Notes under the pieces: model-generated
What the model was told of the DNA's origin: nothing
Database searches by the model: none
Seen by the model: only the letters and a program-made list of their open reading frames with translations
Translations under genes and position numbers: made by a program
Part shown: positions 26,399 through 33,322 of the stretch, piece after piece
Numbering within the stretch: the stretch's first letter is position 1
Layout: each line of letters begins with the position of its first letter
NCBI GenBank assembly: GCA_945897315.1
Contig: CAMDFF010000009.1
Span: 1-33,322 of the forward strand
DNA: 33,322 bases
Source of the DNA: a candidate division TM6 bacterium UASB124
Lineage (GTDB): Bacteria; Babelota; Babeliae; Babelales; RVW-14
Reading direction: 5' to 3'

Positions 26399-27540
26399 TT
26401 TTTTGATATTTCTATCAGCCCAAGAACCGTAATATTATCTGCTAATTTATAATTCTTTGCCCCTGGATAAACGACAGTCAAATGGTCAAGCTTTAAGTCA
26501 TGTATGGCAATATGCATTGACTTGGTAATCTTTGGAGAATCTGTATATTTAAACTCAAAACCCAAGCGCTTACCATCTTTAAAGATTAATAAATCAAGTT
26601 CAGCATCAGCTTGCGTTGCCCAAAAAAAGCACTCGTCAGCAGATACATTATGCGATCGAATAACTTCTTCCAAAGCAAAACCCTCCCAAAAGCTACCAAA
26701 TCGTGGATGCGTCTGCAATGCCTCGATGGTTGGAATGTTGATAAGTGCATGCAATATTCCGCTATCACGAAAATATATTTTTGGCGACTTGACCTGACGT
26801 TTACTAATATTTTCAAACCAAGGCAGCAGAATGCGTATCATAAAAGTACCAGCTAAAATATCTAAATACCGCCTGACCGTATGACTGGAAACCCCTAAAG
26901 ACTTAGCAATTTCACTACCATTAAAAATATTGCCATGATAATGCGCAAGCATCATCCAAAAACGTCGTAGCTGTTCAGGGGGGATATTAAATCCAAGAGC
27001 AGGAAGATCACGCTGTAAATAGGTCGATATATAATTACGGCGCCATGACATGCTATCTTCTTCCGTATCTGCTGTAAATGCCAACGGAAAGCCACCACGC
27101 AGCCATAATTTATACGTATCATGAGTTTCAGCCAATGAAAATGGTGGCAACTCAATATAACCTATACGACCAGCAAGAGTCTCTGATGATTGTTTAATAA
27201 GATCACGAGACGCGCTGCCAAGAATTAATAATTTTCTTTTGTAATCAGGTTTATCAACAAGCACACGAAGTACTTGAAAAAGATCTGGCCGCATTTGTAC
27301 TTCATCAATAACGATGAGTTTTTCTGGCTCTTGCTCTAATAACTGTTTTGGATCCTGAAATAGCGAAAGATCCGTAGCATCTTCCAAATCAAACTCACGT
27401 GCAAGCCCTGGAAATTGTTGTGAAACAAATGCTCTTGCTAACGTTGTTTTACCAACCTGACGTGGACCAAGTATGCCACAAACACTGTGCATACGAAAAA
27501 TGTGCGTAATTTCTTCTAAATAACGTTGCCGAGCAAACAT
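26395..27540 (-). CDS. ATPase of AAA_14/DUF4143 family (A)
   Basis: The protein has 381 aa. The ATG at 27540 has AAGGAG 6 nt upstream; a longer frame to 27630 has no ribosome site and runs through the repeats. Walker A is GPRQVGKTT (about residues 24-32) and Walker B LIVIDEVQ; the sensor is GSAS. A winged-helix-like segment follows (GSEIAKSLGVSSHTVRRYLDIL, about 208-230). The C-terminal DUF4143 region has a PD-(D/E)XK-like AELDLLIF, then GFEFKYT. The family is widespread and its function unsettled. It sits immediately downstream of a herA-type gene. Its leader holds four copies of one repeat, one of which covers its own Shine-Dalgarno. Confidence 0.93.
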   Translation of the reverse strand: MFARQRYLEEITHIFRMHSVCGILGPRQVGKTTLARAFVSQQFPGLAREFDLEDATDLSLFQDPKQLLEQEPEKLIVIDEVQMRPDLFQVLRVLVDKPDYKRKLLILGSASRDLIKQSSETLAGRIGYIELPPFSLAETHDTYKLWLRGGFPLAFTADTEEDSMSWRRNYISTYLQRDLPALGFNIPPEQLRRFWMMLAHYHGNIFNGSEIAKSLGVSSHTVRRYLDILAGTFMIRILLPWFENISKRQVKSPKIYFRDSGILHALINIPTIEALQTHPRFGSFWEGFALEEVIRSHNVSADECFFWATQADAELDLLIFKDGKRLGFEFKYTDSPKITKSMHIAIHDLKLDHLTVVYPGAKNYKLADNITVLGLIEISKK

Positions 27541-27543
27541 AAC

Positions 27544-27590
27544 AATCTCCTTGTAATTTTGAATATCTAGTTCAAGAATACAAGGAGATT
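27544..27590 (-). promoter_or_regulatory. inverted repeat over the ribosome site of ATPase A
   Basis: aatctccttgtaattttgaa (27544-27563) pairs with ttcaagaatacaaggagatt (27571-27590) at 18 of 20 positions with a 7-nt loop. The arm nearest the gene contains its AAGGAG. The arms are also copies of the repeat in the next hairpin. A role as a translational switch or operator is inference. Confidence 0.7.
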
Positions 27591-27601
27591 TCACAAAAAA
27601 C

Positions 27602-27656
27602 AACAAAAGTCCTTGTATTCTTGAAGTCATTGTTCAAGAATACAAGGACTTTTGTT
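27602..27656. repeat. perfect 24-bp inverted repeat between herA and ATPase A
   Basis: Arms 27602-27625 and 27633-27656 are perfectly complementary with a 7-nt loop and share the core ttcaagaatacaagga with the neighbouring pair. The right arm reaches the herA stop codon. It could terminate herA or act as an operator for ATPase A. Confidence 0.88.
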
Positions 27657-29251
27657 TAAAATATTTCGTCAATCAGCTGCTTTGCATCTTTACCGCTAGT
27701 CATGGCCTGGTAGAAAATTTCATCATATTCACGAGTTTTTATCACCACTGGCATCGGCATTGCATGCCCCATGACTAACGCTTGTTTTTTTGAATCAAGC
27801 GTTGCCAAAATAGAACGCAATCCACCAGAGTTGCTTGCCCCCGTAAGCGCTGCCTGAATATCTTTTTCGTCATTTAATTGGGCAATAATTTTTGTCCCAA
27901 TCTGTGAAAGAATTTCTGGATCAATTCCTGAAGGCCGCTGATCAACTACCAACAACGCAACATAATATTTACGCATTTCACGGGCAATAATCCCAAAAAT
28001 AGTCTGCTTAGCGGCAACCGGATTAAGAAATTTGTGCGCCTCTTCAATCGTAATAATCAACTGTCGGGGCTGGTCGCTATTGTTTTGGGATGCCAAAAAT
28101 TTTTCTGTTTTTGCCACATAGGCTTCATGAATACGCCGCGAGATAATATTGGCAACAAGCAGATAGCAGAGCATTGAAGTCTGATTACCAAACTCAAGAA
28201 CAACATGAATTCCCTTATCCAGGTATTCGATCATGCGATCAACAACTGATGTTTTACCCACTGCACGCGTAATAAACGGAAATTTTTCTAAGCGTTTTAA
28301 TTTGCGATACAAGGCAGCAATTGATTCAGGATGCGCGCCAATTTCAGCCGCAAACTCTTTGAGCGTAGACTCCTGCTCAAGCAAAATACGCAGCCAGTCA
28401 TGCTTATATTTACTCGCAATTAAATAAGCAGCTTCTAGCGCAGTCGGATGCAAGCTTAGCTCATCTTGTAGGGGCATTACATCTTCTACGCGAATATCTT
28501 GCAAACTCAACACCACCTCAACATCAGGACTACCACCGCGGCGCCGTGTCGAATCAGGGTCTAGAGAAAAAATTGCTACTTTGCTTGGGAAGAGTGTCTT
28601 TAACCCCTTCACAAAAGAATAGCCGCCACCTTCTTTGCGTGCCTGAAATCCATACTCGCTGTGCATGTCAAAAATCAGATTTACGGCTCGTTCATTCTTA
28701 ATCAGTCCTGCCAATATCAGCCTGGTTATAAACGTCTTGCCTGTACCCGTTTTCCCAAAGATTCCGCTACTCCGCTCAACCAAGCGGTCAAGATCAATGC
28801 AGACAGGAATGGTCATATCGAGAGGCATGCCAATATTAAAAAACTTTTTATCTTGCAGCTCGTCACCAAATATTTCAGATACATCCTCAGCTGTCGCTTC
28901 AAAGACCGACGCAAAATGAGAAGGAATCGTTTTAACGGGCATTTTATGATGATGCTTTTTGTCTATCATGAGCATCGGCCGCAGCATGACCTTTGCGTAC
29001 ATATCGCGCTTACGCACCATATTCGTCAAAAGCGCCTCTGACTCTGATGGAGGAAAAAGCAGAATATCAGGATTGCTAACCTGAAGCTCAAGATCTGTGA
29101 TTAATGAGAAAAATTTATAGGCTAAGCCATCGATGCATACAAATTTGCCCGTTTTGATCTCTTCAAGCGTAGCTGCCGCATCAAGCCGCATTGACATACC
29201 TTCAACCAGAGAACCAGCAAGAATATGTCCTAATTTTTTACGTTCATTCAT
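27656..29251 (-). CDS. herA: HerA-type FtsK/HerA ATPase
   Basis: The protein has 531 aa. It has an N-terminal HAS-barrel-like region (about 1-120), then Walker A GIFGKTGTGKTF (about 187-198) and Walker B LIITIEEAHKFLNP. The arginine/sensor region is VVDQRPSGIDPEILSQIGTKII, then LNDEKDIQAAL. HerA hexamers translocate DNA and usually work with a nuclease (NurA in archaea; SIR2, DUF4297 or others in bacterial defence). No NurA is adjacent. Its neighbours are two DUF4143 ATPases with nuclease-like C-termini. It starts 7 nt after ATPase B with no strong Shine-Dalgarno, so coupled translation is likely. Confidence 0.93.
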   Translation of the reverse strand: MNERKKLGHILAGSLVEGMSMRLDAAATLEEIKTGKFVCIDGLAYKFFSLITDLELQVSNPDILLFPPSESEALLTNMVRKRDMYAKVMLRPMLMIDKKHHHKMPVKTIPSHFASVFEATAEDVSEIFGDELQDKKFFNIGMPLDMTIPVCIDLDRLVERSSGIFGKTGTGKTFITRLILAGLIKNERAVNLIFDMHSEYGFQARKEGGGYSFVKGLKTLFPSKVAIFSLDPDSTRRRGGSPDVEVVLSLQDIRVEDVMPLQDELSLHPTALEAAYLIASKYKHDWLRILLEQESTLKEFAAEIGAHPESIAALYRKLKRLEKFPFITRAVGKTSVVDRMIEYLDKGIHVVLEFGNQTSMLCYLLVANIISRRIHEAYVAKTEKFLASQNNSDQPRQLIITIEEAHKFLNPVAAKQTIFGIIAREMRKYYVALLVVDQRPSGIDPEILSQIGTKIIAQLNDEKDIQAALTGASNSGGLRSILATLDSKKQALVMGHAMPMPVVIKTREYDEIFYQAMTSGKDAKQLIDEIF

Positions 29252-29258
29252 GTGCTGT

Positions 29259-30434
29259 TTATTCTTTATTCTTAAGGTTTTTAATCAAATCACGAGGATG
29301 CACAAATGAAAGAATAAGATCATCATGCTTACGCTGAAACGGTATAGTAACATCGTAACAAACTACATAATTTTCGCCATGAGGATACAGATCCCTAAAT
29401 GCTGCAAAATTTTTACCTATCGCCGCTAGCGCCGCTCGATCACCACTGATGCTAAGACTGCTAAATTTACATTCAATTGCCGTAATTGTATCGCGACCAC
29501 TACGCAGCACAAAATCAATTTCATGACCACGTTTATCACGCCAATAATTAATTGACCGTATTTGCAAGTAGGCTTGTATTTCATTCAAAACACAATGTTC
29601 CCACAAAATACCGTTATCCTCTTTGCGTAAAGTTGACCACATCTTTGCATAGCAGACAAAACCCGTATCAAAACCATAGACTTTTGGCGCGCTAACAATT
29701 TCAGTTTGCCGATAGGTAGAAAATGGCCGAATTACATGCACAACAAACGTCTCTTCTAAAATCGCTAAATAATTATTAATGGTTGGCCTGCTAACCTCGC
29801 AAGAAACGGTAAACTTACTCGCCTCAAATTGACCTCCACTCTGAGCCAACAAGAGCGCTGCAAATTTGAGAAATGACTGCCGCTTACCAACAGTAAAAAG
29901 ATCCTGAATATCTTTTGCCCAATACGCATCATTCCATTCACGAAAATCAGCTTCTGGTAGTTTTTGTGCCGTAAAATAAGCGGGTAAGCCACCAAATAAA
30001 AATCGACGCTCGATTGTAAAATTTTCAAGTTTTTCTGTCTCTTCCAGTAAGAGTGACGAAAGCCATACTTCTCGCTTACGGCCAGTAAGTGTATCGCTAA
30101 ACTTAGCACTTGCACCCAGTGTGGATGAGCCAGTAGCAATAATTTTTACTGAAGGATGATAATCTGCCGCAATTTTGAGTAACTGCGAGGGATTGTCTAA
30201 GCAATGAATTTCATCCAGCACAATACGCTTGCCATGCTGGCTTTCTAGAAACAGTGTAATATTACTCAACGCCTGCCGTACCTCAGGGATCTCACAATCA
30301 AAATATTCAACATTGGGCAGGCTTTGACATAACTTTGTCTTACCCATGCGTCGGACACCCATGAGCCAAATAACGCTACGCTCTTGCCACGCCTGCTCTA
30401 TTAAGTGTTGCCAAAAAGATCTTTTTATTTCCAT
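29259..30434 (-). CDS. ATPase of AAA_14/DUF4143 family (B)
   Basis: The protein has 391 aa from the ATG at 30434 (GGAG 8 nt upstream). An in-frame ATG at 30473 adds 13 residues but has no ribosome site. Walker A is GVRRMGKTKL, Walker B IVLDEIHCL, and the sensor ATGSS. A helix-turn-helix-like segment (EASKFTVSCEVSRPTINNYLAIL) is followed by DUF4143. The C-terminal nuclease-like motif is HEIDFVL, then AIECKFS. It shares its domain layout with ATPase A but not close sequence. First gene of a unit with herA. Its promoter region has its own palindromes, different in sequence from those of ATPase A. Confidence 0.92.
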   Translation of the reverse strand: MEIKRSFWQHLIEQAWQERSVIWLMGVRRMGKTKLCQSLPNVEYFDCEIPEVRQALSNITLFLESQHGKRIVLDEIHCLDNPSQLLKIAADYHPSVKIIATGSSTLGASAKFSDTLTGRKREVWLSSLLLEETEKLENFTIERRFLFGGLPAYFTAQKLPEADFREWNDAYWAKDIQDLFTVGKRQSFLKFAALLLAQSGGQFEASKFTVSCEVSRPTINNYLAILEETFVVHVIRPFSTYRQTEIVSAPKVYGFDTGFVCYAKMWSTLRKEDNGILWEHCVLNEIQAYLQIRSINYWRDKRGHEIDFVLRSGRDTITAIECKFSSLSISGDRAALAAIGKNFAAFRDLYPHGENYVVCYDVTIPFQRKHDDLILSFVHPRDLIKNLKNKE

Positions 30435-30472
30435 CTCATCATCTCCGTAAGGGTATGCGCCACGCAAACGCA

Positions 30473-30549
30473 TTTTACATTTGGACAGTCTAAACGAAAA
30501 ATGATTTTACACTCTGTACCGCCTAAATGTAAAATCATTGTACATTTAG
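30473..30549 (-). promoter_or_regulatory. palindromic operator-like cluster upstream of ATPase B
   Basis: aatgattttaca (30500-30511) pairs with tgtaaaatcatt (30528-30539). ctaaatgta (30523-30531) pairs with tacatttag (30541-30549). attttacattt (30473-30483) is a further copy of the same half-site. The -10 hexamer of the putative promoter lies within this cluster, which suits an operator. Confidence 0.7.
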
Positions 30550-30564
30550 TACGAAAATAGACAA
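30537..30564 (-). promoter_or_regulatory. putative sigma70 promoter of ATPase B-herA
   Basis: On the minus strand TTGTCT (30564-30559) and TACAAT (30542-30537) are separated by 16 nt. These are reasonable -35 and -10 hexamers about 100 nt before the ATG. The palindromes overlap the -10. Confidence 0.45.
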
Positions 30565-30609
30565 AATATCATACTTTTTCAAAAATACGCACAGACATCA
30601 GGAAGAACT

Positions 30610-31029
30610 TTAAGTAGCACTAATAATTACAAAAGCCACAACCATTTCCCGTTCATGCGCTAACGAACAGTGAACAGATACAGCAGGCAAGATACACCCA
30701 AAAAGTTCTTGCAGAGAGTCCCAATGTATAACCAAAATAGGAACTCCCCATGTTTTATTTACCACTTCTACAGCTTTGCACATAGTAAGCAGCGAGGCCG
30801 TTTTTTGTGTTGCGCCAAGAGTAACGAGCATAGCTGAAAGCGCTTTATAAAAAGCCTCTTTGGCTGCAAAGCGCACGGCTAGCTTTTCTGCCACCAGCAC
30901 CCCATTCACCGTAGCTGCTGCAAGCTCTTGCGTAGTAAAAACGCGCTGCAGGCGCTCAGACGAATACGATTGCCACCGTATAAACCGTGCAGGGTCAACA
31001 AGATCGGTGCCTATCCCTAAGATCATCAT
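30610..31029 (-). CDS. acpS: holo-[acyl-carrier-protein] synthase
   Basis: The protein has 139 aa, slightly longer than usual. AcpS motifs are GIGTDLVDPARF (metal-binding Asp), EKLAVRFAAKEAFYKAL (metal-binding Glu) and VHCSLAHERE. It transfers phosphopantetheine from CoA to ACP for fatty-acid and lipid A synthesis. A gaaagag Shine-Dalgarno precedes ATGATG; the first ATG was taken. Confidence 0.95.
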   Translation of the reverse strand: MMILGIGTDLVDPARFIRWQSYSSERLQRVFTTQELAAATVNGVLVAEKLAVRFAAKEAFYKALSAMLVTLGATQKTASLLTMCKAVEVVNKTWGVPILVIHWDSLQELFGCILPAVSVHCSLAHEREMVVAFVIISAT

Positions 31030-31065
31030 ATCTCTTTCAAAATTGCAAAATACTTTGATAGTCGC

Positions 31066-31180
31066 TCAGCCTGAGGCTGTCGAAGGCCGCCGGCGCTGAG
31101 AGCCAAGAAAGAGCGATTACACAAAGTTTGCCCCGCTTTTTCTCGTCTTAACGGACTTCGCCCATTCGACAAGCTCAGGG
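31066..31180. repeat. REP-like inverted repeat element
   Basis: cctgaggctgtcgaagg (near 31070) and the inverted cattcgacaagctcaggg (near 31163) form a pair of the widespread ctgagcYtgtcgaa type, about 70 nt apart. Smaller GC-rich palindromes (gccgccggc) lie inside. It fills the gap between acpS and comM; no gene is credible there. Confidence 0.7.
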
Positions 31181-31225
31181 TGAGCAGGCATATTGCACTT
31201 GAGCAAACTAAATATAACACAATCA

Positions 31226-32758
31226 TTACTGCCCTACGCGTGGCGCTTGGTCAAGCGAGCGATACATAATTGCCTCTTGCACATGCTTACGATCAATCAG
31301 ATCTGCTCCATCCAAATCAGCAATAGTACGCGCAATTTTTAAAATTTTATGGTATCCACGCATACTCATACCAAGTTTATCAAAAGCCAATCGCACAATC
31401 TGTTCTGCCGCTGGAGTCAACACACAATACTGCTCAACCTGTGTTGCATTCATGCGGGCGTTGCGCATAGCTCCAAAACGTGCTTCTTGCACAGCAACTG
31501 CACGAGCAACCTCTTTATACAGCTCGGCAGAACTTTTGCCCGTCAGGGAAACATCTTTAATCTCGTCATAATTAATTGATGCGACATTAACGTGCAAGTC
31601 AATACGATCAAGCAAGGGGCCTGAAAGCTTGGCTACATATTTTGCTACCTGTTGTGGTTGGCACGTGCATTGCTTTTTGCGATCGCCAAAATAGCCGCAC
31701 GGACACGGGTTCATTGCCGCCACTAGCAAAAAATGCGCCGGATACTCTACCGCACAGCTAGCACGTGAAATATGGACTGTCCCACTTTCTAGAGGCTCAC
31801 GCAATACTTCCAGTGTTGCACGTGCAAACTCTGGCATCTCGTCTAAGAAGAGTACGCCCTGGCTAGCCAAACTAATCTCACCTGGCCGCGGGGTTGTGCC
31901 ACCGCCAACAAGGCCAGCTTGTGAAATAGTGTGGTGCGGGGCCCGAAATGGACGCTCAGTAATAAGAGCTTGATTATCAAGCAACCCTGCTACCGAATAA
32001 ATTTTTGTTGTCTGAATAATTTCATCAAATGACATAGACGGCAAGATAGTAACTAAGCGACGAGCCAACATCGTTTTGCCTGACCCCGGAGAGCCAATAA
32101 GCAAAATATTGTGACGACCAACCGCTGCAATTTGCAACGCGCGTTTCGCCGTCTGCTGACCTTTAACCTGATCAAAATCAACAAGATGCTTAGGCGTTTC
32201 TACTGCTTTTTGAAATGTCGATTGGATAGGCTGAATGCTTATTTCTCCGCGCAAATAGCCAACAACTTGGGTCAACGAGCTCACACCAATAACATCAATA
32301 CCCTCAATCAGGCTTGCTTCACGAGCATTTTGCTCAGGAATAATAACTCGTTTTTTGCCCGCCTGCATTGCAGCATGAACAATGGAAAGTACTCCTCGCA
32401 CCGGACGAATGCGCCCATCAAGCGAAAGCTCTCCCAAAAACAATGAATCTGCTACAAATTCTGCTTGTATGTCGGCCAGTTTTGCTGCCTGTAAAATAGC
32501 AACAGCTATCGGCAGATCAAAGAGAATGTCTTCTTTTTTTAGCGATGCGGGAGCAAGGTTTACCGTAATAAATTTCTCGGGCAAAATCAGCCCGCTATTT
32601 TTAAATGCAGCCCTGATCCGATCAGTACTTTCATTGATAGCTTTATCCGGAAGACCAACAATCCGAAAGCCAATAAGGCCCATGGATAAATCAACTTCCA
32701 CTTCCACCGGATACGCGTGAATACCAATTGTCGTTGCAGAATGAACAAGTGCGTGCAT
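31226..32758 (-). CDS. comM: ComM/YifB-family Mg-chelatase-like AAA ATPase
   Basis: The protein has 510 aa. The N-terminal ComM domain shows IGFRIVGLPDKAINESTDRI and TVNLAPASLKKE. Then come Walker A LLIGSPGSGKTMLARRL (about 218-234), Walker B GVLFLDEMPEF, the Cys cluster NPCPCGYFGDRKKQC, and the C-terminal helical domain (RGYHKILKIARTIADL). ComM is a hexameric helicase that promotes branch migration during natural transformation. Other competence genes are not in this window. Confidence 0.96.
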   Translation of the reverse strand: MHALVHSATTIGIHAYPVEVEVDLSMGLIGFRIVGLPDKAINESTDRIRAAFKNSGLILPEKFITVNLAPASLKKEDILFDLPIAVAILQAAKLADIQAEFVADSLFLGELSLDGRIRPVRGVLSIVHAAMQAGKKRVIIPEQNAREASLIEGIDVIGVSSLTQVVGYLRGEISIQPIQSTFQKAVETPKHLVDFDQVKGQQTAKRALQIAAVGRHNILLIGSPGSGKTMLARRLVTILPSMSFDEIIQTTKIYSVAGLLDNQALITERPFRAPHHTISQAGLVGGGTTPRPGEISLASQGVLFLDEMPEFARATLEVLREPLESGTVHISRASCAVEYPAHFLLVAAMNPCPCGYFGDRKKQCTCQPQQVAKYVAKLSGPLLDRIDLHVNVASINYDEIKDVSLTGKSSAELYKEVARAVAVQEARFGAMRNARMNATQVEQYCVLTPAAEQIVRLAFDKLGMSMRGYHKILKIARTIADLDGADLIDRKHVQEAIMYRSLDQAPRVGQ

Positions 32759-33058
32759 AGAACCACATCAAAAAAACTTAGGGTGAAATATTTGTAGACC
32801 GGGAAGGTATAACATTGATTGACCTAAGCCGCAACGCACAACACAAAATGTAATGTTTTAGTTGAATTTGCTAGTGCCAAGCATCATGACTTTCGCTAAA
32901 AACCCTATTGCTCCACCAAGCTATAGATCATAAATTTGCAGCAAGCACCCTGAGAAAACTTTAAAGTATTTTATATTATTGATTCTCAAATATAAAATAC
33001 TTTAAAGTTAGATACGTAGAAAAATAAAAACATGCTGTATTTTTAAATGGAGAATTTT
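32759..33058. other. 300-nt gap upstream of comM
   Basis: This stretch holds the comM leader and the hairpin at 32957-33009. No other gene, RNA or repeat is recognisable. Confidence 0.5.
32957..33009. repeat. 21-bp perfect AT-rich inverted repeat
   Basis: Arms 32957-32977 and 32989-33009 (core actttaaagtatttta) are perfectly complementary around an 11-nt loop. The arms contain the smaller palindrome ctttaaag. It lies 50 nt before the short signal-peptide ORF. It could be an operator, a leader hairpin or a relic of a mobile element. Confidence 0.85.
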
Positions 33059-33187
33059 ATGAAAAAGTTTACACAGTTATTATCGATCGTCATCATCATA
33101 TTGCACGCACATCCTTGTTTTAGCATGGAAATGGTTCATCAACCAGCCGCAAATGCTGTACTACGAGACGCATTCGATAGATTCTAG
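33059..33187 (+). pseudogene. exported protein gene truncated at an IS30 boundary (5' part)
   Basis: The ATG at 33059 opens a signal peptide (KKFTQLLSIVIIILHAHPCFS) followed by only about 20 residues before a TAG at 33185. The frame ends 3 nt before the stop of the convergent transposase. Most likely the insertion sequence cut the gene, so that the last residues are IS-derived. The full product is not identifiable. A genuine 42-aa peptide is the alternative. Confidence 0.6.
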
Positions 33188-33189
33188 TT

Positions 33190-33322
33190 TCAAGTGCAAC
33201 AGCCTGGTTTTTGCCTGTTAAATACCTCAAATGGGGTAGAATACTCTAAAATTTTACGCGGCGTATGGTTCATCATCGCCTCAATGTCCTCAATTTCACG
33301 ATCTGACCACTGATTTATATTT
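33190..33322 (-). mobile_element. IS30-family transposase, 3' end only
   Basis: The minus strand gives 44 residues to the window edge: SDREIEDIEAMMNHTPRKIL, then EYSTPFEVFN. MNHTPRKILEYSTPFEVF is the C-terminal end of the IS30 DDE transposase. The stop overlaps tgttgcacttga, a sequence like IS30 terminal repeats. The rest of the element lies outside the window. Confidence 0.8.

Noticed and set aside
31026-31226. 66-codon minus-strand ORF between acpS and comM
   Set aside because: It is a translation of the REP-like element, and its frame overlaps the acpS start.

Overview
The window looks like a chromosomal segment of a Gram-negative, host-associated bacterium. KdsA, LpxD and an OmpH/Skp-type chaperone imply an LPS-bearing outer membrane. 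Three ankyrin proteins with signal peptides, several other exported proteins of unknown function and a PF09820-type AAA-ATPase/nuclease suggest an intracellular or protist-associated lifestyle. The gene mix fits Candidatus Dependentiae (TM6) best, but that is inference and no marker gene here settles the taxonomy.

Layout. (1) 1-2940, plus strand: three consecutive exported ankyrin proteins. The middle one carries two segments that look like ubiquitin-interacting motifs. (2) 2947-8307, minus strand: Nudix hydrolase, thioredoxin, aspartyl-tRNA synthetase, an AAA-ATPase with a PD-(D/E)XK nuclease domain, and a DsbD-type membrane protein. (3) 8394-17587, minus strand: three paralogous large exported proteins. 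One has a five-unit Ala-rich repeat array and a Gly/Ala/Ser hinge built on simple-sequence DNA. (4) 17783-19617, plus strand: a Mn-type superoxide dismutase with two plausible starts and an exported Gly/His-rich protein. (5) 19685-26301, minus strand: an exported alpha/beta-hydrolase, then housekeeping genes in transcription order ompH, lpxD, prs, pth, and efp, nusB, kdsA, with translational overlaps. (6) 26395-30564, minus strand: a HerA-type ATPase between two ATPases of the AAA_14/DUF4143 type. Each flanking ATPase is preceded by its own, sequence-distinct set of inverted repeats. (7) 30610-32758: acpS and comM, separated by a REP-like palindromic element. (8) 32957-33322: a strong AT-rich hairpin, a signal-peptide ORF cut short, and the 3' end of an IS30-family transposase.

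Themes. The exported proteins (ankyrin, propeller/repeat paralogs, Gly/His-rich protein, hydrolase, possibly SOD) look like a toolkit facing the host or the envelope. The strongest candidates for an undescribed system are the UIM-plus-ankyrin exported protein and the HerA/DUF4143 cluster with its gene-specific palindromes.
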